A DNA stretch of 13,897 nt, from NCBI GenBank assembly GCA_036398095.1, contig DASWHR010000006.1:1-13897 (forward strand), read 5' to 3'. Shown here in pieces: positions 13,225 through 13,897 of the stretch. Position 1 is the stretch's first letter; each line of letters starts with the position of its first letter. The stretch is from DASWHR01 sp036398095 (GTDB taxonomy: Bacteria > Actinomycetota > AC-67). The position numbers were made by a program, and so were the translations under genes. A model generated the notes under the pieces. That model made no database searches. It saw only the letters and a program-made list of their open reading frames with translations, and had not been told where the DNA came from.

Positions 13225-13818
13225 TCACGTGTTTCGCGTTTCCGGCTCGACCCATCCGGCCGGCAGATAGGGCGCGAGCGGCCCCGGCCCGGCGGCCAGC
13301 GAATCCAGATCGGCCACGCCGACGATGGTAGAGACGTTGCGGTAGCGGCCCTCGTAGTCGAGCCCGTATCCGATGACGAACTCGTCGGGAATGTCGAAGC
13401 CCTTGTAGCGGATCGGCACCTCGATGATGCGCCGCACCGACTTGTCGAGCAGCGCCGCGACGTGAAGCGTCTTCGGATTGCGAGCGCGAAGGTTGGCGAG
13501 CAGATAGGTCACGGTCAAGCCGGTGTCGATGATGTCCTCCACCAAGATGACATCTTCCCCGTCCAGCGGCTGATCCAGGTCTTTCAAGATTCGCACGACC
13601 CCCGATGATCCCGAGCCGTAGGACGTGATGCTCATGAAGTCGACGCGGACGGGCAGATCGATCGCCCGCACCAGATCGGCCATGAACAGGATCGAGCCCT
13701 TCAGCACGCCGACCAGCACCGGCGACCGGCCGGCGTAGTCGCGGGCGATCTCGGCCCCGATCGCGGCGATGCGTTCACGGATTTGATCCGCCGAAAGGAC
13801 GATCCCCGCCTCGCTCAC
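13225..13818 (-). CDS. hpt: Hypoxanthine phosphoribosyltransferase
   Basis: A 197-residue cytosolic purine salvage enzyme that makes IMP or GMP from hypoxanthine or guanine and PRPP. Visible features are VLVGVLKGSILFMADL (34-49), the flexible-loop segment FMSITSYGSG (61-70), the PRPP-binding motif VILVEDIIDTGLT (90-102), and the purine-binding end GFDIPDEFVIGYGLDYEGRYRN (140-161). The last ~25 residues (AAGPGPLAPYLPAGWVEPE) are a Pro-rich extension beyond the usual end. The GTG at 13818 fits the family's start (IVLSADQIRERI follows). No ribosome binding site is close, but TAGCCT (13830-13825) lies exactly at -12 to -7, so a leaderless transcript is possible. Upstream in many actinobacteria is tilS; only a fragment of the upstream region is visible here. 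Confidence 0.96.
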   Translation of the reverse strand: MSEAGIVLSADQIRERIAAIGAEIARDYAGRSPVLVGVLKGSILFMADLVRAIDLPVRVDFMSITSYGSGSSGVVRILKDLDQPLDGEDVILVEDIIDTGLTVTYLLANLRARNPKTLHVAALLDKSVRRIIEVPIRYKGFDIPDEFVIGYGLDYEGRYRNVSTIVGVADLDSLAAGPGPLAPYLPAGWVEPETRNT

Positions 13819-13824
13819 CGGGTC

Positions 13825-13830
13825 AGGCTA
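13825..13830 (-). promoter_or_regulatory. Possible -10 element for a leaderless HPRT transcript
   Basis: TAGCCT fits TANNNT and sits at -12 to -7 relative to the GTG at 13818. No good -35 is seen upstream. The nearest Shine-Dalgarno-like GGAG is about 15 bases from the start, too far for normal use. Confidence 0.3.
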
Positions 13831-13896
13831 CTCTCCTGCGCCCAGGAACGAGCGCAGGTTTTGCCGCAGGAACGCGTGCCGGAGCTTCTTGACCAA
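13828..13896 (-). CDS. Possible C-terminal end of an upstream gene (partial)
   Basis: A minus-strand frame enters from beyond the window and stops at a TAG (13830-13828), giving 22 residues rich in Lys, Arg and Leu that end in SFLGAGE. A second frame ends at a TGA five bases further on, so the reading is not certain. tilS is the expected neighbour by general actinobacterial order, but nothing in these residues identifies it. Confidence 0.3.
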   Translation of the reverse strand: MVKKLRHAFLRQNLRSFLGAGE

Positions 13897-13897
13897 C

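Noticed and set aside
13823..13897. Alternative partial frame at the right edge ending at the TGA near 13823.
   Set aside because: Pro/Ala/Arg-rich and no better supported than the frame ending at 13828; neither can be identified from so few residues.

Overview
The window is high-GC, densely packed bacterial DNA that most likely comes from an actinomycete outside the well-studied genera. The main pointers are an actinobacterial DUF4193 zinc-ribbon protein, an apolipoprotein N-acyltransferase (Lnt) overlapping a polyprenol-phosphate-mannose synthase (Ppm1), and a bifunctional-nuclease / MerR / glycine-decarboxylase cluster that matches the order Rv1829-Rv1830-(Rv1831)-Rv1832 of Mycobacterium. 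Against a classical mycobacterium or streptomycete: glycine decarboxylase is split into two subunits (GcvPA, GcvPB) and Lnt and Ppm1 are separate chains. I cannot place it below phylum; a deep-branching lineage is an inference. The genes are nearly all ordinary core functions; no mobile element, CRISPR array, tRNA or rRNA was seen.

Plus-strand block (1-4540): the 3' end of sbcC (DNA repair ATPase) overlaps a NurA-like nuclease gene by 4 nt. A well-formed promoter then drives a small DUF4193 gene, followed by lnt and ppm1, which overlap by 4 nt and together serve lipoprotein acylation and mannolipid/glycoprotein synthesis at the membrane. A hairpin at 4565-4600 separates this block from the convergent minus-strand block.

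Minus-strand block (13897 down to 4618), read in its own direction: a possible tail of an upstream gene, hypoxanthine phosphoribosyltransferase, a DUF151 bifunctional nuclease, a MerR regulator, a small PD-(D/E)XK-like protein with an unresolved start, gcvPA, gcvPB and a class I methyltransferase. gcvPA, gcvPB and the methyltransferase are tightly coupled. Two secreted-protein genes follow: a 281-residue protein with its own promoter and a UUCG-capped hairpin terminator, and a 723-residue FG-GAP/VCBS-like protein with a long Pro-Ser-rich repetitive linker.

The least expected signal is a short motif (TCAACTACC on the plus strand, GGTAGTTGA on the minus strand) that recurs in three gene-boundary regions of the minus-strand block. 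Two of the copies (7995-8031 and 12636-12681) can also be folded into similar bulged hairpins whose outer stems differ in sequence but still pair. There is no intergenic stretch above 300 bases; the largest (6790-7054) holds the UUCG hairpin, an AT-rich dyad and one copy of the motif.
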